In this document: piece by piece, positions 25,400 to 34,821 of the stretch
How the letters are laid out: every line of letters starts with the position of its first letter
Numbering within the stretch: the stretch's first letter is position 1
DNA from: Pseudomonas persica
GTDB lineage: Bacteria > Pseudomonadota > Gammaproteobacteria > Pseudomonadales > Pseudomonadaceae
Assembly (NCBI RefSeq): GCF_900291015.1
Contig: NZ_OLKL01000027.1
Span: 56,254 to 120,253 of the forward strand
DNA: 64,000 nt
Direction: 5' to 3'
The notes under the pieces: generated by a model
Databases searched by the model: none
What the model saw: the letters and a program-made list of their open reading frames with translations, nothing else
Told to the model about the DNA's origin: nothing
Position numbers and translations under genes: made by a program

Positions 25400-26023
25400 T
25401 CACGGCGTACCGTTACGGCCATGCAGGTGATAGGCCGGGCGCTCGCTGAGCCGCTCGTAATAATCGCGCACGGCCGGCAGGTGCGGGTGCTCGAACGGCG
25501 TTTCGAACCAGCGGTTGACCGACAGGCCAATGGGGATGTCGGCCAGGGTGAACTGGCTGCCGGCCACATAGGCACCGGTGGCCGCCAGCTGGCGGTCGAG
25601 AATGTGCATGTAGCGCGCCCAGTCCGCGCAACCGGCGGCGAGGGCCTGCGGGTCCTGGTGGACGGGCGAGTGCCTGACCAGTGACATGAACGCGTAGCTC
25701 CAGGAACGGTTGAGGTCCGAGGCCTGCCAGTCGATCCACTGGTCGATCCTGGCCCGCGCCTGCACCTCGCCCGGGTAGAACGCGGTGGCGCCGTAGCGCG
25801 TGGCCAGGTAGCGGATGATGCTGTTGGATTCCCAAAGGGTGAAGTCGCCATCCTGGATCACCGGGATCATGGCGTTGGGGTTCAAGGCAAGGAATTCGGC
25901 GCTGTCCGTGGGCTTGAAGCCCGATCCCCAGTCTTCGCGCTGGAACGGGACCTCGAACTCGGCGCACGCCCACAGGACTTTTCGTACGTTGATGGAAGAG
26001 GCTCTGCCCAGTATCCGCAGCAT
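25400..26023 (-). CDS. Glutathione S-transferase family protein
   Basis: This is a 207-residue protein. Residues 1-80 are the thioredoxin-like domain: [20 protein letters not shown] with Ser/Asn at the active-site region, the cis-Pro loop [13 protein letters not shown] and the glutathione-binding [12 protein letters not shown]. Residues 90-200 are the helical domain ([17 protein letters not shown]). It acts in the cytoplasm on unknown electrophiles. It is convergent with the MFS gene and appears monocistronic. Confidence 0.9.
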   Translation of the reverse strand: MLRILGRASSINVRKVLWACAEFEVPFQREDWGSGFKPTDSAEFLALNPNAMIPVIQDGDFTLWESNSIIRYLATRYGATAFYPGEVQARARIDQWIDWQASDLNRSWSYAFMSLVRHSPVHQDPQALAAGCADWARYMHILDRQLAATGAYVAGSQFTLADIPIGLSVNRWFETPFEHPHLPAVRDYYERLSERPAYHLHGRNGTP

Positions 26024-26221
26024 GGTGTTCGTCCTTGTGTGGGGGAAGTTGATCGTCCGTCACTGCCGGTTGCCGGTCAAGAGCCTGAGCGCTGGCAGAG
26101 CGTCCCCTGTGTAGGGTTCTTGTAGTCCATTTCCGAAAGTAAGCCTTTCCACCCCCAAGGTGATTGTGGTGAGACAGGCAGCGCCCTAGTCTCGGCACGC
26201 TGGTAACCCCGAGGAATGGAC

Positions 26222-26524
26222 ATGGATAAAGATACCCCGAAAGAAAGCAGCAACCTTAATGTCGTGCCCGCAGCAGGCCGTTTTGGCAACGGCGGTACCG
26301 AACTGGTGCAGATGAAAGCGCAGCTGCCAATGCGCACGGCGCTGATGGAGGCCTCGAGCATCATGGGCTGTAATACCGAACTTACCCGCAAGGCCATCGA
26401 CCGGCCCGGCGACCGCAAGGTGATGATGCAGGCCACGTACTACCTGGCAGGCATGGCCAAGGCGCTGATCGACGGCCAGTTGCAGCAGTTGCGCCAGGCA
26501 CGGGCAGGCGAGCAAGAGCCTTAG
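26222..26524 (+). CDS. DUF3077-like small protein
   Basis: This is a 100-residue protein whose second half (ALMEASSIMGCNTELTRKAI, QATYYLAGMAKALIDGQL) parallels the DUF3077 protein encoded at 2162-2425, although the N-terminal half is polar and divergent. I chose the ATG at 26222 because GAGGA lies six bases upstream; the ATG at 26216 is too close to that site. Its function is unknown. It is followed 79 bases later by a membrane protein gene on the same strand. Confidence 0.65.
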   Translation: MDKDTPKESSNLNVVPAAGRFGNGGTELVQMKAQLPMRTALMEASSIMGCNTELTRKAIDRPGDRKVMMQATYYLAGMAKALIDGQLQQLRQARAGEQEP

Positions 26525-26603
26525 TCAGGCTTGCCTGGGGGCCGCGAACTTGGCACCCTTGATCAGTTTGATTCGCCTGTATTACGACAGAAGGAAGTTC
26601 GCA

Positions 26604-27326
26604 TTGAGCTGGGACAAGGTGGGGAAACTTCTCGTAGCCGTGCTGCTTGGCCTGATGGTCCTGCTGGCCGTCTATGGGGTGCTCAGGGGCAATCCGCGCC
26701 TGGAGGCATCGCTGACCTATGCCTACCTCACCTATCCCAGCCAGTTCAGCGAACGCATCAGCAAGGCCAGCGAGCAGCTCAAGTACGAGCAGTTGCAGGG
26801 GCGTATCAACACCATCAGCGAGGGCGGACTGAGCCACGATCAGGTCGAGCGGCTGATCGAAATGGCCCAGGCGCCGTATGCCCAGCTGTTCGCCAAGCCC
26901 TTCGAGGCCGGGCTGGTCGACCACCGCACCGGTTTGCTTATCGAGTTGCGTAACAGTGGCGATGCGCAGGTGCGCCAGGTGAAAATCCGCCTGCCGGCGA
27001 AAGGCCTGGTGCAGGTGCGCGATGCTGCTGGTAATGACACCATCCTGGAAACCTCCACGATGCAAGCGGATATCCCCGCCATCGAGCCGGGTGGCGTGTG
27101 CAAGGTATGGGTGTACTTCGATGCGGACTACTCGCAGATCCGCCAGGGCGGGGTCAGCATCAGTCACGCCGATGGTGAGGCCGATGTGCAGGTGTCCCGC
27201 GAGGTCATCGGCTTCCCGGCCTGGGTGGCCCGCTATAGCCGCGAGCTGATGGCGCTGCTGGGCGTATTGGCGGTCAGCGTGCTGGGCCTGGGGTATGCCT
27301 GCCTGTCGCGTCGTAGCCCGCGCTAA
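26604..27326 (+). CDS. Bitopic membrane protein of unknown function
   Basis: This is a 240-residue protein with one membrane segment near each end (LLVAVLLGLMVLLAVYGVL and LMALLGVLAVSVLGLGYACL). The domain between is predicted beta-rich and probably periplasmic, with GLLIELRNSGDAQVRQVKIR and AIEPGGVCKVWVYFDADYSQ recalling an immunoglobulin-like fold. I chose the TTG at 26604 because AAGGAAG lies six bases upstream; a TTG at 26550 would add 18 residues without a ribosome site. I do not recognise the family. Confidence 0.55.
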   Translation: MSWDKVGKLLVAVLLGLMVLLAVYGVLRGNPRLEASLTYAYLTYPSQFSERISKASEQLKYEQLQGRINTISEGGLSHDQVERLIEMAQAPYAQLFAKPFEAGLVDHRTGLLIELRNSGDAQVRQVKIRLPAKGLVQVRDAAGNDTILETSTMQADIPAIEPGGVCKVWVYFDADYSQIRQGGVSISHADGEADVQVSREVIGFPAWVARYSRELMALLGVLAVSVLGLGYACLSRRSPR

Positions 27327-27372
27327 ACGCTTCACCCTAGGAGCAGCCCTGTGCTGCGAAGTGGCTGCTCTG

Positions 27373-27525
27373 ATGGAGCTGCACATCACTCATTGAACTG
27401 GCAGGGCCTCTGTGGGAGCGGCTTTAGCCGCGAACACCGGCGCAGCCGGTACGCGCACCGCTTGCGAACGCAGTTTTCTATGCGACAGCGCAGCCAAAGG
27501 GCTGGGTGATCTCCTACAGGAAACG
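27373..27525. repeat. REP with conserved flanks on both sides
   Basis: TGGAGCTGCACATCACTCAT leads into GTGGGAGCGGCTTTAGCCGC and a GGCGCAGCCGGT arm. It is followed by AGTTTTCTATGCGACAGCGC and CCAAAGGGCTGGGTGATCTC, the same order as the modules near 23100, 45240 and (inverted) 51000. Confidence 0.75.
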
Positions 27526-27571
27526 TGGGCATGCGTGTTTTGGGGGTATGTTCCCCGCGGGCGGCTGGCGG

Positions 27572-28180
27572 TCAACAACCACCCTCGTGCAGCGCCAGGC
27601 TCTGGCGCTGCTGTTCGAGCATGGCCTGGCGCAGTGCCTGCGGCGCCTGCACGCGGATCGAGCCGGCCTGGGACAGCAGCCAGCCCATCAGCGCACGGTT
27701 GTCGTCGACGGTGGCTACCAGCATGGCGCCGCCGTCCGCTTGCGGCGTCAGTTGCATATCTGTCGACAGTGGCGATGCTTCCAGGCGCCGGGTCAGCGCA
27801 TCATCGATCCAGGCGTGCAACTCAACCTGCTCCGGGTGTGTGAGCGCATCGGGCTGCAGCTGCTGCGCTTCGCCCAGGCTCAGGCCCGGTTGCCAGTACC
27901 AGCCGTAGGGCATGCCTTTGCTGTTGCACTGCAGCGGGAACAGCGCCGCGAGCTCGACCAGGTCGCGTTCGACGGTACGTTTGCTGGTGGTATAGCCCAC
28001 GGTTGTCAGGGCGGCCTGTAACTGGGTGGAACTCATCCCCGGGTGACGACCGGGCAGCAGCTTGAGCAACTGCCACTGGCGGGCGATGGTGTGACGGGTA
28101 GGGTGGCTGGGCAAAGGGCTCGTCCTTGAAGGCAGGCACGAAGCCTGTCCGGGTAGTGGCGTTTGGCTATTGCTCAGCAT
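27572..28180 (-). CDS. Short WYL/HTH transcriptional regulator (YafY-like)
   Basis: This is a 202-residue protein. Residues 30-85 form a winged helix (RQWQLLKLLPGRHPGMSSTQ, then TSKRTVERDLVELAALFPLQ), as in YafY/WYL regulators. The remainder (MPYGWYWQPGLSLGEAQQLQ, GGAMLVATVDDNRALMGWLL) matches only parts of a WYL domain, and the protein is shorter than the usual 230-330 residues. The ATG at 28180 may be too early, since residues 1-28 look non-family. No target gene is obvious beside it. Confidence 0.7.
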   Translation of the reverse strand: MLSNSQTPLPGQASCLPSRTSPLPSHPTRHTIARQWQLLKLLPGRHPGMSSTQLQAALTTVGYTTSKRTVERDLVELAALFPLQCNSKGMPYGWYWQPGLSLGEAQQLQPDALTHPEQVELHAWIDDALTRRLEASPLSTDMQLTPQADGGAMLVATVDDNRALMGWLLSQAGSIRVQAPQALRQAMLEQQRQSLALHEGGC

Positions 28181-28240
28181 ACCTTGTCACAGAATGGGAT
28201 CCAAGTTCTCGCACATTTGGCCAGGGCCTGCTCCTCATTG

Positions 28241-28636
28241 CTATTCCATCAGGATCACTGCGTTGGCGTATTTTTCCTGGTCCGCTGTGAAGGTGGTCAG
28301 CATGCCGGTGTGATTACAAGTCAGGGTGAGCTCTGTTCGTGTATCAATGTACAGATCTTCGCCGCGAAGGCCCTGCCATTGCGCCAGATATTTGAAAGAA
28401 CCGTACTTCATCGGTTTTTTCAATGCGCGATCATGGCCACCTTTCCAACCTAGCACCGGGAGTGCGCCATCGACACAGTACCGGGCAAGCTCTGGCTGAG
28501 TCAGAGCCCGCTCACGGCCAATCTCCCAGCAGCGGATCAAGCCCTCGTCGGGCCCTCTCCATGCTTCTTCCCAGGTGATCAAGGGGCGGATGGGGTGATG
28601 AATAGGGCGTTGAATGACCCCGGCAGTTCGATCCAT
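28241..28636 (-). CDS. Hypothetical protein
   Basis: This is a 131-residue soluble protein with several Trp (ITWEEAWRGPDEGLIRCWEI, VLGWKGGHDRALKKPMKYGS) and no signal peptide or membrane segment. The C-terminal half looks beta-rich (DLYIDTRTELTLTCNHTGML). Its lower GC and its position next to a broken LysR gene suggest acquired DNA. I do not recognise it; a small immunity-type protein is one possibility, without evidence. Confidence 0.5.
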   Translation of the reverse strand: MDRTAGVIQRPIHHPIRPLITWEEAWRGPDEGLIRCWEIGRERALTQPELARYCVDGALPVLGWKGGHDRALKKPMKYGSFKYLAQWQGLRGEDLYIDTRTELTLTCNHTGMLTTFTADQEKYANAVILME

Positions 28637-28757
28637 GACTGAGATTGTCCGTAATGTTCAGTTGGAGCGGATGCTACTAATTGGCCACTATTGTGTCCAG
28701 TGCTTGCCGGCCTCCTGCCCGGTGCACCTCTGTGGTTCAACCCAAGGTGCATTTGGC

Positions 28758-28960
28758 TCAGTCAAGGCCCTGCTGCAGCGCCTCGATAAACACCTCTTCC
28801 GCGCGGCTGAAGCGCTGCTCGCTGTTCCACAACAGGTGGATATCCACATCGGCAATCCCATCCTGCGGCGGGCGATGAGCTGGCGCCCAAGCTGTTCTTC
28901 CAGGCGCTTGAGTGCCTGGCTCCCTGCCGGTTGGGTCAGGTGCAGGCGGGCGGGCATGGC
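28758..28960 (-). pseudogene. Remnant of a LysR family regulator gene
   Basis: One frame encodes the LysR HTH end (RLHLTQPAGSQALKRLEEQL, ending near 28855). The adjacent frame then encodes ADVDIHLLWNSEQRFSRAEE followed by VFIEALQQGLD and a stop, a typical LysR C-terminus. About 230 residues between the two parts are missing. The sequence between 28637 and 29029 holds nothing else recognisable. Confidence 0.65.
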
Positions 28961-29029
28961 GGGGCTCGATAATAAGCAAGGCTGCTTGCCCGCGAAGCAG
29001 GCGACGCGGTGGCTGAGCCCACCTTCTGC

Positions 29030-30883
29030 CTACTCCATCGCCTCGGCCACGCCCTGGTCCTCACCCAGGAATCCGCCGCTCTGGTGCTGCCACAACCGCG
29101 CATAAGTACCGTTCTTCGCCAGCAGTTCGGCATGGGTGCCTTGCTCGATGATGCGCCCTTCATCCATCACGATCAGCCGGTCCATGGCAGCAATCGTCGA
29201 CAACCGGTGGGCGATGGCGATGACGGTCTTGCCTTGCATCATTTCATCCAGGCTCTCCTGAATGGCCACCTCCACTTCCGAGTCCAGCGCACTGGTGGCT
29301 TCGTCCAGCAGCAGGATCGGCGCGTTCTTCAGCATCACCCGGGCAATGGCGATGCGCTGGCGCTGACCACCAGACAACTTGATGCCGCGCTCACCCACCA
29401 GGGTGTCGTAACCGGTGTTGCCCTGGCGGTCGCTGAGCTGGCTGATGAAGCCATCAGCCTGGGCATTGGCCGCAGCGGCGCGGATCTGCGCTTCGGTCGC
29501 ATCGGGGCGGCCATAGGCGATGTTGTCGCGAATCGAGCGGTGCAGCAGCGAGGTGTCCTGGGTGACCATGCCGATGGCGCCGCGCAGGCTGTCCTGGGTG
29601 ACCTTGGCGACGTTCTGCCCGTCGATGCGGATTTCACCACGGTCCACGTCATAGAAGCGCAGCAGCAGGTTGATCAAGGTGGACTTGCCGGCACCGGAGC
29701 GGCCGACCAGGCCGACTTTTTCGCCCGGGCGGATGTGCAGGCTCAGGTCGTCGAGCACCTGGCGCTCGCCGTTGTAGTTGAAGCTGACCTTGTCGAAGCT
29801 CACCGCGCCCCCCGTGGTTACTAGCTCCACGGCATCCGGCGCATCCTTTACCTTGGGGCCGCGGGTAAGGGTGGCCATGCCGTCCTGCACGGTGCCGATG
29901 TTTTCGAACAGCGAGGTGATCTCCCACATGATCCAGTGCGACATGCCGTTGATACGCAAGGCCATGGCGGTGATCGCCGCCACCGCCCCGGTACCGACCT
30001 GGCCGTGGTGCCACAACCACAACGCATAGCCGCCGGCGGCAACGATCAAGCCCACCACCAGCGCCTGGTTGACGATTTCGAACTGGCTGACCAGACGCAT
30101 CTGACGAAAGCCGGTCTGCTTGAAGTCCTCCATCGCAGCGCGCGCGAAGTGCGCTTCGCGATTGGCGTGCGAGAACAGTTTCACCGTGGTGATGTTGGTG
30201 TAGGCGTCGGAAACCCGCCCGGTCATCGACGATCGGGCATTGGCCTGCTCCTGGCCGACCTTGCCCAGGCGTGGGACGAAATACAGCATGGCCAGGCCGA
30301 ACAGCACGACCCAGGCAATGAATGGCAGCATCAGTTTCAGGGCAAAGCCACCGGCCAGGGCAATGATCGCGATGAAGTACACGCCGATCCCAGGCAGGAT
30401 TTCGATGAGGGTGAACAATACATCGCGTACTGCCAGCGCCGTCTGCATCACCTTGGTGGTGACCCGGCCGGAAAACTCGTCAGAGAAGAACGACAAGCTC
30501 TGGCGCAGCATCAGCCGGTGAAAGTCCCAACGCAGCCGCAGCGGCAAGTTGATGGCCAGTACCTGGTGCTGAACCATGGTACGCAGCGCTACCAGCCCGA
30601 TACTGACCAGCAGGACGATGCCGATGCCCCATAGCACAAGGGTTTCTTCGGGGCCAACGGTGCCGCCGGCCTGCCAGGCCGAGAGCAGGTCGACCACCTG
30701 GCCGAGGAAGGCGAACAGCCAGGCTTCGTAGATCGATACCCCGGCACTGAGCAATGCCAGTACCAGGATGTAGCCACGGGCGCCGCGGGTACAGGCCCAC
30801 ATGAAGCGCAACAGGCCCATCGGCGGCGGTGGCACTTCGTCGGGTGGGAAGGGGTCGAGCCAGCGCTCAAAGATACGAAGCAT
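29030..30883 (-). CDS. ABC transporter, fused permease/ATPase (exporter type)
   Basis: This is a 617-residue protein. Residues 30-330 carry six membrane helices of an ABC exporter domain, and residues 365-600 the ATPase: Walker A GRSGAGKST, signature LSGGQRQRIAIARVM, Walker B PILLLDEATSALD and the His switch IAHRLST. The arrangement is that of MsbA/MdlB-like half transporters that work as dimers. It is monocistronic; the cellulose operon starts 438 bases upstream on the other strand. The transported substrate (lipid, peptide or drug) cannot be told from sequence. Confidence 0.92.
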   Translation of the reverse strand: MLRIFERWLDPFPPDEVPPPPMGLLRFMWACTRGARGYILVLALLSAGVSIYEAWLFAFLGQVVDLLSAWQAGGTVGPEETLVLWGIGIVLLVSIGLVALRTMVQHQVLAINLPLRLRWDFHRLMLRQSLSFFSDEFSGRVTTKVMQTALAVRDVLFTLIEILPGIGVYFIAIIALAGGFALKLMLPFIAWVVLFGLAMLYFVPRLGKVGQEQANARSSMTGRVSDAYTNITTVKLFSHANREAHFARAAMEDFKQTGFRQMRLVSQFEIVNQALVVGLIVAAGGYALWLWHHGQVGTGAVAAITAMALRINGMSHWIMWEITSLFENIGTVQDGMATLTRGPKVKDAPDAVELVTTGGAVSFDKVSFNYNGERQVLDDLSLHIRPGEKVGLVGRSGAGKSTLINLLLRFYDVDRGEIRIDGQNVAKVTQDSLRGAIGMVTQDTSLLHRSIRDNIAYGRPDATEAQIRAAAANAQADGFISQLSDRQGNTGYDTLVGERGIKLSGGQRQRIAIARVMLKNAPILLLDEATSALDSEVEVAIQESLDEMMQGKTVIAIAHRLSTIAAMDRLIVMDEGRIIEQGTHAELLAKNGTYARLWQHQSGGFLGEDQGVAEAME

Positions 30884-31020
30884 GCTTGTCTCCGGAAAAT
30901 CAATTTTTGCTTAGCCGGTAACCATAACGCACTGCGAGGTATTCGCCTGTCGACAAGCCGGGCATGGACTGCCGGATCAGTGAGGAGTGTCGCTGGGCCG
31001 ATGATTTGCGCGAACCTTGA

Positions 31021-31075
31021 GGGAGCGGGCGAGTCGGGGCGCCGAACCGCCGCGAAAGGCTGCAAAGCAGCCGCC
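31021..31075. repeat. REP, GAGTCGGGGCGCCGAA subtype
   Basis: GGGAGCGGGCGAGTCGGGGC followed by GCCGAACCGCCGCGAA and a small GGCTGCAAAGCAGCC hairpin. It lies in the gap between the ABC exporter and the bcs operon. Confidence 0.7.
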
Positions 31076-31155
31076 GCCAAACCGGAAACCATAACTGACC
31101 GGCATTGGCCCTACGGCTGTTGTTAACAAAGTTTTGCAATTTATTACATTTGAGG

Positions 31156-31186
31156 TTGATTTCATTTTGCCTTGGTGCTGTATAAT
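31156..31186 (+). promoter_or_regulatory. Probable sigma-70 promoter of the bcs operon
   Basis: A perfect TATAAT (31181-31186) is preceded by TTGATT (31156-31161) with a 19-base spacer, inside an AT-rich stretch (31115-31190) that is unusual for this window. It lies about 135 bases upstream of the bcsE start and nothing else follows on the plus strand, so it most likely drives the whole cellulose operon. Confidence 0.6.
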
Positions 31187-31321
31187 TGACGGATTCTGGT
31201 GACTCATGGCTGTTTAGTCGTTTTTTTGACGTAGCTCATAAAACCTCAGCAGCGGATGTGCCACAGTCACCTTTCAAGCCGTTTCAATTTACTTTGCAGA
31301 GCCAGTGTTTTGACGAATGGA

Positions 31322-32812
31322 ATGCCGTGGTTGGCTATTTCCGGCTTAGGCGCCGAAAGCAGTCAGCTTCATCTACAAGGACTGTATTGGTTGGCCTGCG
31401 ACAGCGCAGAAGACGCCACCTTGCTATGCCGCCAAATGGTCGGAGGGCTGCCCGAGCACGTTCGGGCAGCCCTGGTCGCCGATGCGCAAACCATGGGTTG
31501 CGTGCTGGGTGCGCTCGATGCCGCGCATGGCCCGGCTGAACTGGCGCTGTACGAAGCCGACCCGCAAGCCGTCCAGCACCTGGTCGATGACCTGCCGCGT
31601 ATCGACGCCGCCGGGCGGGTGCTGGTGCTGCTGGCGCCCGCCGACGCCTGGGGTGCCGGCAACGTCGAACGCTGGTGCAATACGCTGCGCCCGGTGTTGT
31701 TGGCCGAGGCCGCGCTATTGCTGGTCATCAGCAGCGGCCAGAGCGCCGGGCAGGTAGAGCGCCTGCGCGCGTTCAACCAGGGCGTCGATGGGCTGGCCCA
31801 GGTGTACCGCGGCAAAGGCGGGGTACGCTACCTGCAGCATTTCTGGAGCAACCCGCTCGGCAAAACCGGTACGCGTGACGTGGAACTGGCGCGGCTTGAC
31901 GCGGGCTTCACCGCTGCCGGGGCGCCGCAAGCCCCCACCGACGCTGGTGGCGACGAGCTGTTGTGTCTGGCCCAGCGCCCGGTGCTGGAAGGTGCGCCGG
32001 CATTTTCCGAGCACTGGCAGGTCTGCGAGAGCCTCGAGGAACTGGGCGCCAAAGCCAGCCGGGCGGTTTCCGCCACGGTCATCTTTGGCATGGACGGTGG
32101 GCAGCGGCTGGATAGCCTGGCGCGCCAGCTACACCGCTTGCGCCAGTTGCGTGGCAGTGCCCTGAAGCTGGTGGTACGCGAGATGGCGCCGACCCTGCGC
32201 TACCAGGATGAACAGCTGTTGCTGGCCTGCGGGGCCAGCCAGATCGTGCCGTTCGGCGCCAGCCTGTCACGCTTCCTGACCATGGTCGAGAGCATCCAGG
32301 GATATCTCTGGCGCCGGCACCTGCCAAGCGACTTCGATGCCTTGCTCGCACGCCTGCGGCCGCTGGCCATCTGCGGGCTGGTGGCGCCACGTGCGTTCGC
32401 CGAAGCCGTGCAGACCATGTGGCACGGGGTGCGCAACGGCGAAATCGTCCACCAGTTGCTGGTGTTGCGCCCGGCCCCTGGCCTGACCCCGCTGCAAGCC
32501 TGCTCGCGCACGGTGTTCCGCCGCGACGGTGACATCGCCTGTGTGGTGGGCGATGTGCTGTTCCTGTTCCTGTTCGCCTGCCGCTCCGAAGGCGTCGAGC
32601 AAGCCCTTGACCACATCTTCCAGTTGTCGTGGAAAGAGCTGTTCATCAGCCAGGAGGTGCTTGCCGGTGTCGATAGCCTGGCCACCCCGGCCTTCCTCGA
32701 CGACAGTGTGCCACGGCCACCTCGACTCGACGCGGCGGCGCACCTGTCCGCCCAGGCACGGCCGGCCCTGGCGCCGCGCCGGGTTGCCCAGGGCAAGCGG
32801 GGTACCGCATGA
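31322..32812 (+). CDS. bcsE: Cellulose biosynthesis c-di-GMP-binding protein BcsE
   Basis: This 496-residue protein is close to the ~520 of Escherichia coli BcsE, a cytoplasmic protein that binds c-di-GMP through a GIL domain and boosts cellulose output. The C-terminal GIL region contains SRTVFRRDGDIACVVGDVLF, with the RxGD-like c-di-GMP site (RRDGD). The N-terminal part is a degenerate receiver/NTPase-like module. I chose the ATG at 31322 (MPWLAISGLG); a GTG start at 31256 would add 22 non-family residues. It is the first gene of the bcs operon and overlaps bcsF by four bases. Confidence 0.9.
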   Translation: MPWLAISGLGAESSQLHLQGLYWLACDSAEDATLLCRQMVGGLPEHVRAALVADAQTMGCVLGALDAAHGPAELALYEADPQAVQHLVDDLPRIDAAGRVLVLLAPADAWGAGNVERWCNTLRPVLLAEAALLLVISSGQSAGQVERLRAFNQGVDGLAQVYRGKGGVRYLQHFWSNPLGKTGTRDVELARLDAGFTAAGAPQAPTDAGGDELLCLAQRPVLEGAPAFSEHWQVCESLEELGAKASRAVSATVIFGMDGGQRLDSLARQLHRLRQLRGSALKLVVREMAPTLRYQDEQLLLACGASQIVPFGASLSRFLTMVESIQGYLWRRHLPSDFDALLARLRPLAICGLVAPRAFAEAVQTMWHGVRNGEIVHQLLVLRPAPGLTPLQACSRTVFRRDGDIACVVGDVLFLFLFACRSEGVEQALDHIFQLSWKELFISQEVLAGVDSLATPAFLDDSVPRPPRLDAAAHLSAQARPALAPRRVAQGKRGTA

Positions 32813-32994
32813 ACTTTGCGCAACTGCTGCAAGTGATCGGCATTACGGCGCTGGTCACCTTGGCGCTGGCCCTGCTGCTGTTGCGCCTGCGCGCCACGCT
32901 GCGCGGCTGGTTGCGCCACCGCCTTCCACCCCGTTACCTGAAACCGCGGGGTGTACGCCACCGCGCTGCACGCCAGGACCCCCGTAATGACTAA
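32809..32994 (+). CDS. bcsF: Small membrane protein BcsF
   Basis: This 61-residue protein has a single N-terminal membrane segment (LLQVIGITALVTLALALLLL) and a basic cytoplasmic tail. That matches BcsF, which tethers BcsE to the membrane near BcsG in the E. coli system. Its start overlaps the bcsE stop (ATGA) and its end overlaps bcsG by eight bases. Confidence 0.85.
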   Translation: MNFAQLLQVIGITALVTLALALLLLRLRATLRGWLRHRLPPRYLKPRGVRHRAARQDPRND

Positions 32995-34606
32995 TCCATC
33001 CGCCACCTTCCCGGTACTGGCCCGCTGGCCTGGGCTGGGAGGGTGGAACCTCTATTTCCTTGCCAAGTTCCTGCTGGTCGCCCTTGGCATGCTCGACTTC
33101 CAGGCGCTGCCGAATCTGCTGTTCGCCGCGTTTCTGCTGGTGCCATTGCCAGGCAAGTGGCTGCGTATTGCGCGGCAGCTGGCGGCAGTACCGATTGGCA
33201 TCGCGTTGTTCTACCAGGACACCTGGCTGCCGCCCTTCAGCCGCCTGCTGGCGCAGCCGGGGGTGTTCGATTTCTCGTGGGACTACCTGCTCGAACTGCT
33301 TGGCCGTTTCATCAACTGGAACCTGCTGGGTGCGCTGGCGCTATTGCTGGTGGGCTACCTGTACCTGCGCCATTGGCTGCGGCTGAGTACCCTGAGCCTG
33401 CTGGGGTTGGCATGGCTGGCCGTCGGCGGCCTGCCATCACTGGGGTTGAACGCGGGCCAGGCACCTGGCGCCGCAGCTGCCAGCCCCACCGAGCAGGCGC
33501 AGGCCACTGCGGTTGCCGACAACGCCACGCTCGACAGCTGGCTCGAGCGGTTCTTCGCCAGTGAGCGTGAACGGGTGACTGCATTCCCGGCCATGAAGGC
33601 CGATGAGCAGCCGTTCGACCTGCTGGTAATCAACATCTGCTCGCTGGCCTGGGCTGACCTGTCCGCCGTCGGGCTGCGTGATAACCCGCTGTTCTCGCGC
33701 CTGGACGTGATCTTCGACCAGTTCAACTCGGCCACGTCCTACAGCGGGCCGGCCGCCATCCGCGTGCTGCGTGCCAGCTGCGGGCAGTCGTCCCACGCCG
33801 GTCTGTACCAGCCCGCCCCGGAGCAGTGCCTGTTGTTCCAGAACCTGGCCAGGCTCGGCTTCCAGAGCAACACCTTGCTCAACCACAGCGGCCGCTTCGA
33901 CAACTTCATCGGCGACATCACCCAGCAGCATATGCCACAACCCGGCCTGCGCAACACCGACTTTCCGCGGGCACTGGTCGGCTTCGACGGTTCGCCGATT
34001 GCCAGCGACCTGGAGGTGCTACGCCGCTGGTGGGGGCAGCGCAAAGGCGCGCCGGCCGAGCATGTGTCGCTGTTCTACAACAGCATCAGCCTGCATGACG
34101 GCAACCGTATCGTCACCGCCGACGGCGGGACCCATGTGGCCGATTACGCCACTCGCGCCAACCGCCTGTTCGGCGAGCTGGGCAGCTTCTTCGATGAACT
34201 GGAGCGCAGCGGCCGCCGCGTGGTCGTGGCCATTGTCCCGGAACATGGCGCCGCGCTGCATGGCGACCGCATGCAGCTGTCGGGCATGCGTGAAATCCCC
34301 ACACCGTCGATTACCCATGTGCCGGTGGGCCTGAAGTTCATCGGCATGGGCCAGCCTGCCCGCAGCGAGCCGCTGCACGTCTCGGCACCCACCAGCTACC
34401 TGGCGCTGTCCGAACTGATCTCGCGTGTGTATGCGGGCCTGGGCCAGCAGCAGGCGCTGGATGTGCCCAGCCTGTTGAGCGACCTGCCGACCACCGAACA
34501 GGTCGCGGAAACCGCAGGTGCGCAGGTACTGAACTACCAGGGGCGCGCCTATATGCGCCTGCAAGGCCAGCCCGACTGGCAGCCTATCCCGAAGGAGCGC
34601 CGATGA
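32987..34606 (+). CDS. bcsG: Cellulose phosphoethanolamine transferase BcsG
   Basis: This is a 539-residue protein. Residues 20-160 carry about four membrane helices. Residues 190-530 form a periplasmic alkaline-phosphatase-fold domain that moves phosphoethanolamine from lipid to cellulose. The segment SATSYSGPAAIRVLRASCGQ contains the predicted Ser nucleophile and a zinc-site Cys, and IVPEHGAALHGDR the metal-binding His/Glu. Its presence predicts phosphoethanolamine-cellulose rather than plain cellulose. The start overlaps bcsF, and the end overlaps bcsR by four bases. Confidence 0.92.
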   Translation: MTNPSATFPVLARWPGLGGWNLYFLAKFLLVALGMLDFQALPNLLFAAFLLVPLPGKWLRIARQLAAVPIGIALFYQDTWLPPFSRLLAQPGVFDFSWDYLLELLGRFINWNLLGALALLLVGYLYLRHWLRLSTLSLLGLAWLAVGGLPSLGLNAGQAPGAAAASPTEQAQATAVADNATLDSWLERFFASERERVTAFPAMKADEQPFDLLVINICSLAWADLSAVGLRDNPLFSRLDVIFDQFNSATSYSGPAAIRVLRASCGQSSHAGLYQPAPEQCLLFQNLARLGFQSNTLLNHSGRFDNFIGDITQQHMPQPGLRNTDFPRALVGFDGSPIASDLEVLRRWWGQRKGAPAEHVSLFYNSISLHDGNRIVTADGGTHVADYATRANRLFGELGSFFDELERSGRRVVVAIVPEHGAALHGDRMQLSGMREIPTPSITHVPVGLKFIGMGQPARSEPLHVSAPTSYLALSELISRVYAGLGQQQALDVPSLLSDLPTTEQVAETAGAQVLNYQGRAYMRLQGQPDWQPIPKERR

Positions 34607-34821
34607 TCACTGGCAAGGCAGACCCTGCCGACCGCAGCGACGATATCGCCCAGTTGCGCCAGCATCTGGACATGCCGGACCTGAACTATCAGGACATCTC
34701 TTTGCTGGTGGGTGTCCAGCAGGCCCTGCAGCGCTGGCCGCTGCTGGGCGAAAGCTGCCGGGCCAGCGCCCAGGGCACGTTGTACACGGCGGCGCCACAG
34801 CGCGAGGTACTGTCGCCATGA
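34603..34821 (+). CDS. bcsR: Cellulose biosynthesis protein BcsR
   Basis: This 72-residue protein contains DDIAQLRQHLDMPDLNYQDI followed by QALQRWPLLGE, which matches the BcsR core (in E. coli: LKQAFSLPDIDYADIS and ALKRWPLLAE). BcsR pairs with BcsQ and is needed for assembly of the secretion complex. It overlaps bcsG (ATGA) and bcsQ by four bases each. Confidence 0.88.
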   Translation: MITGKADPADRSDDIAQLRQHLDMPDLNYQDISLLVGVQQALQRWPLLGESCRASAQGTLYTAAPQREVLSP

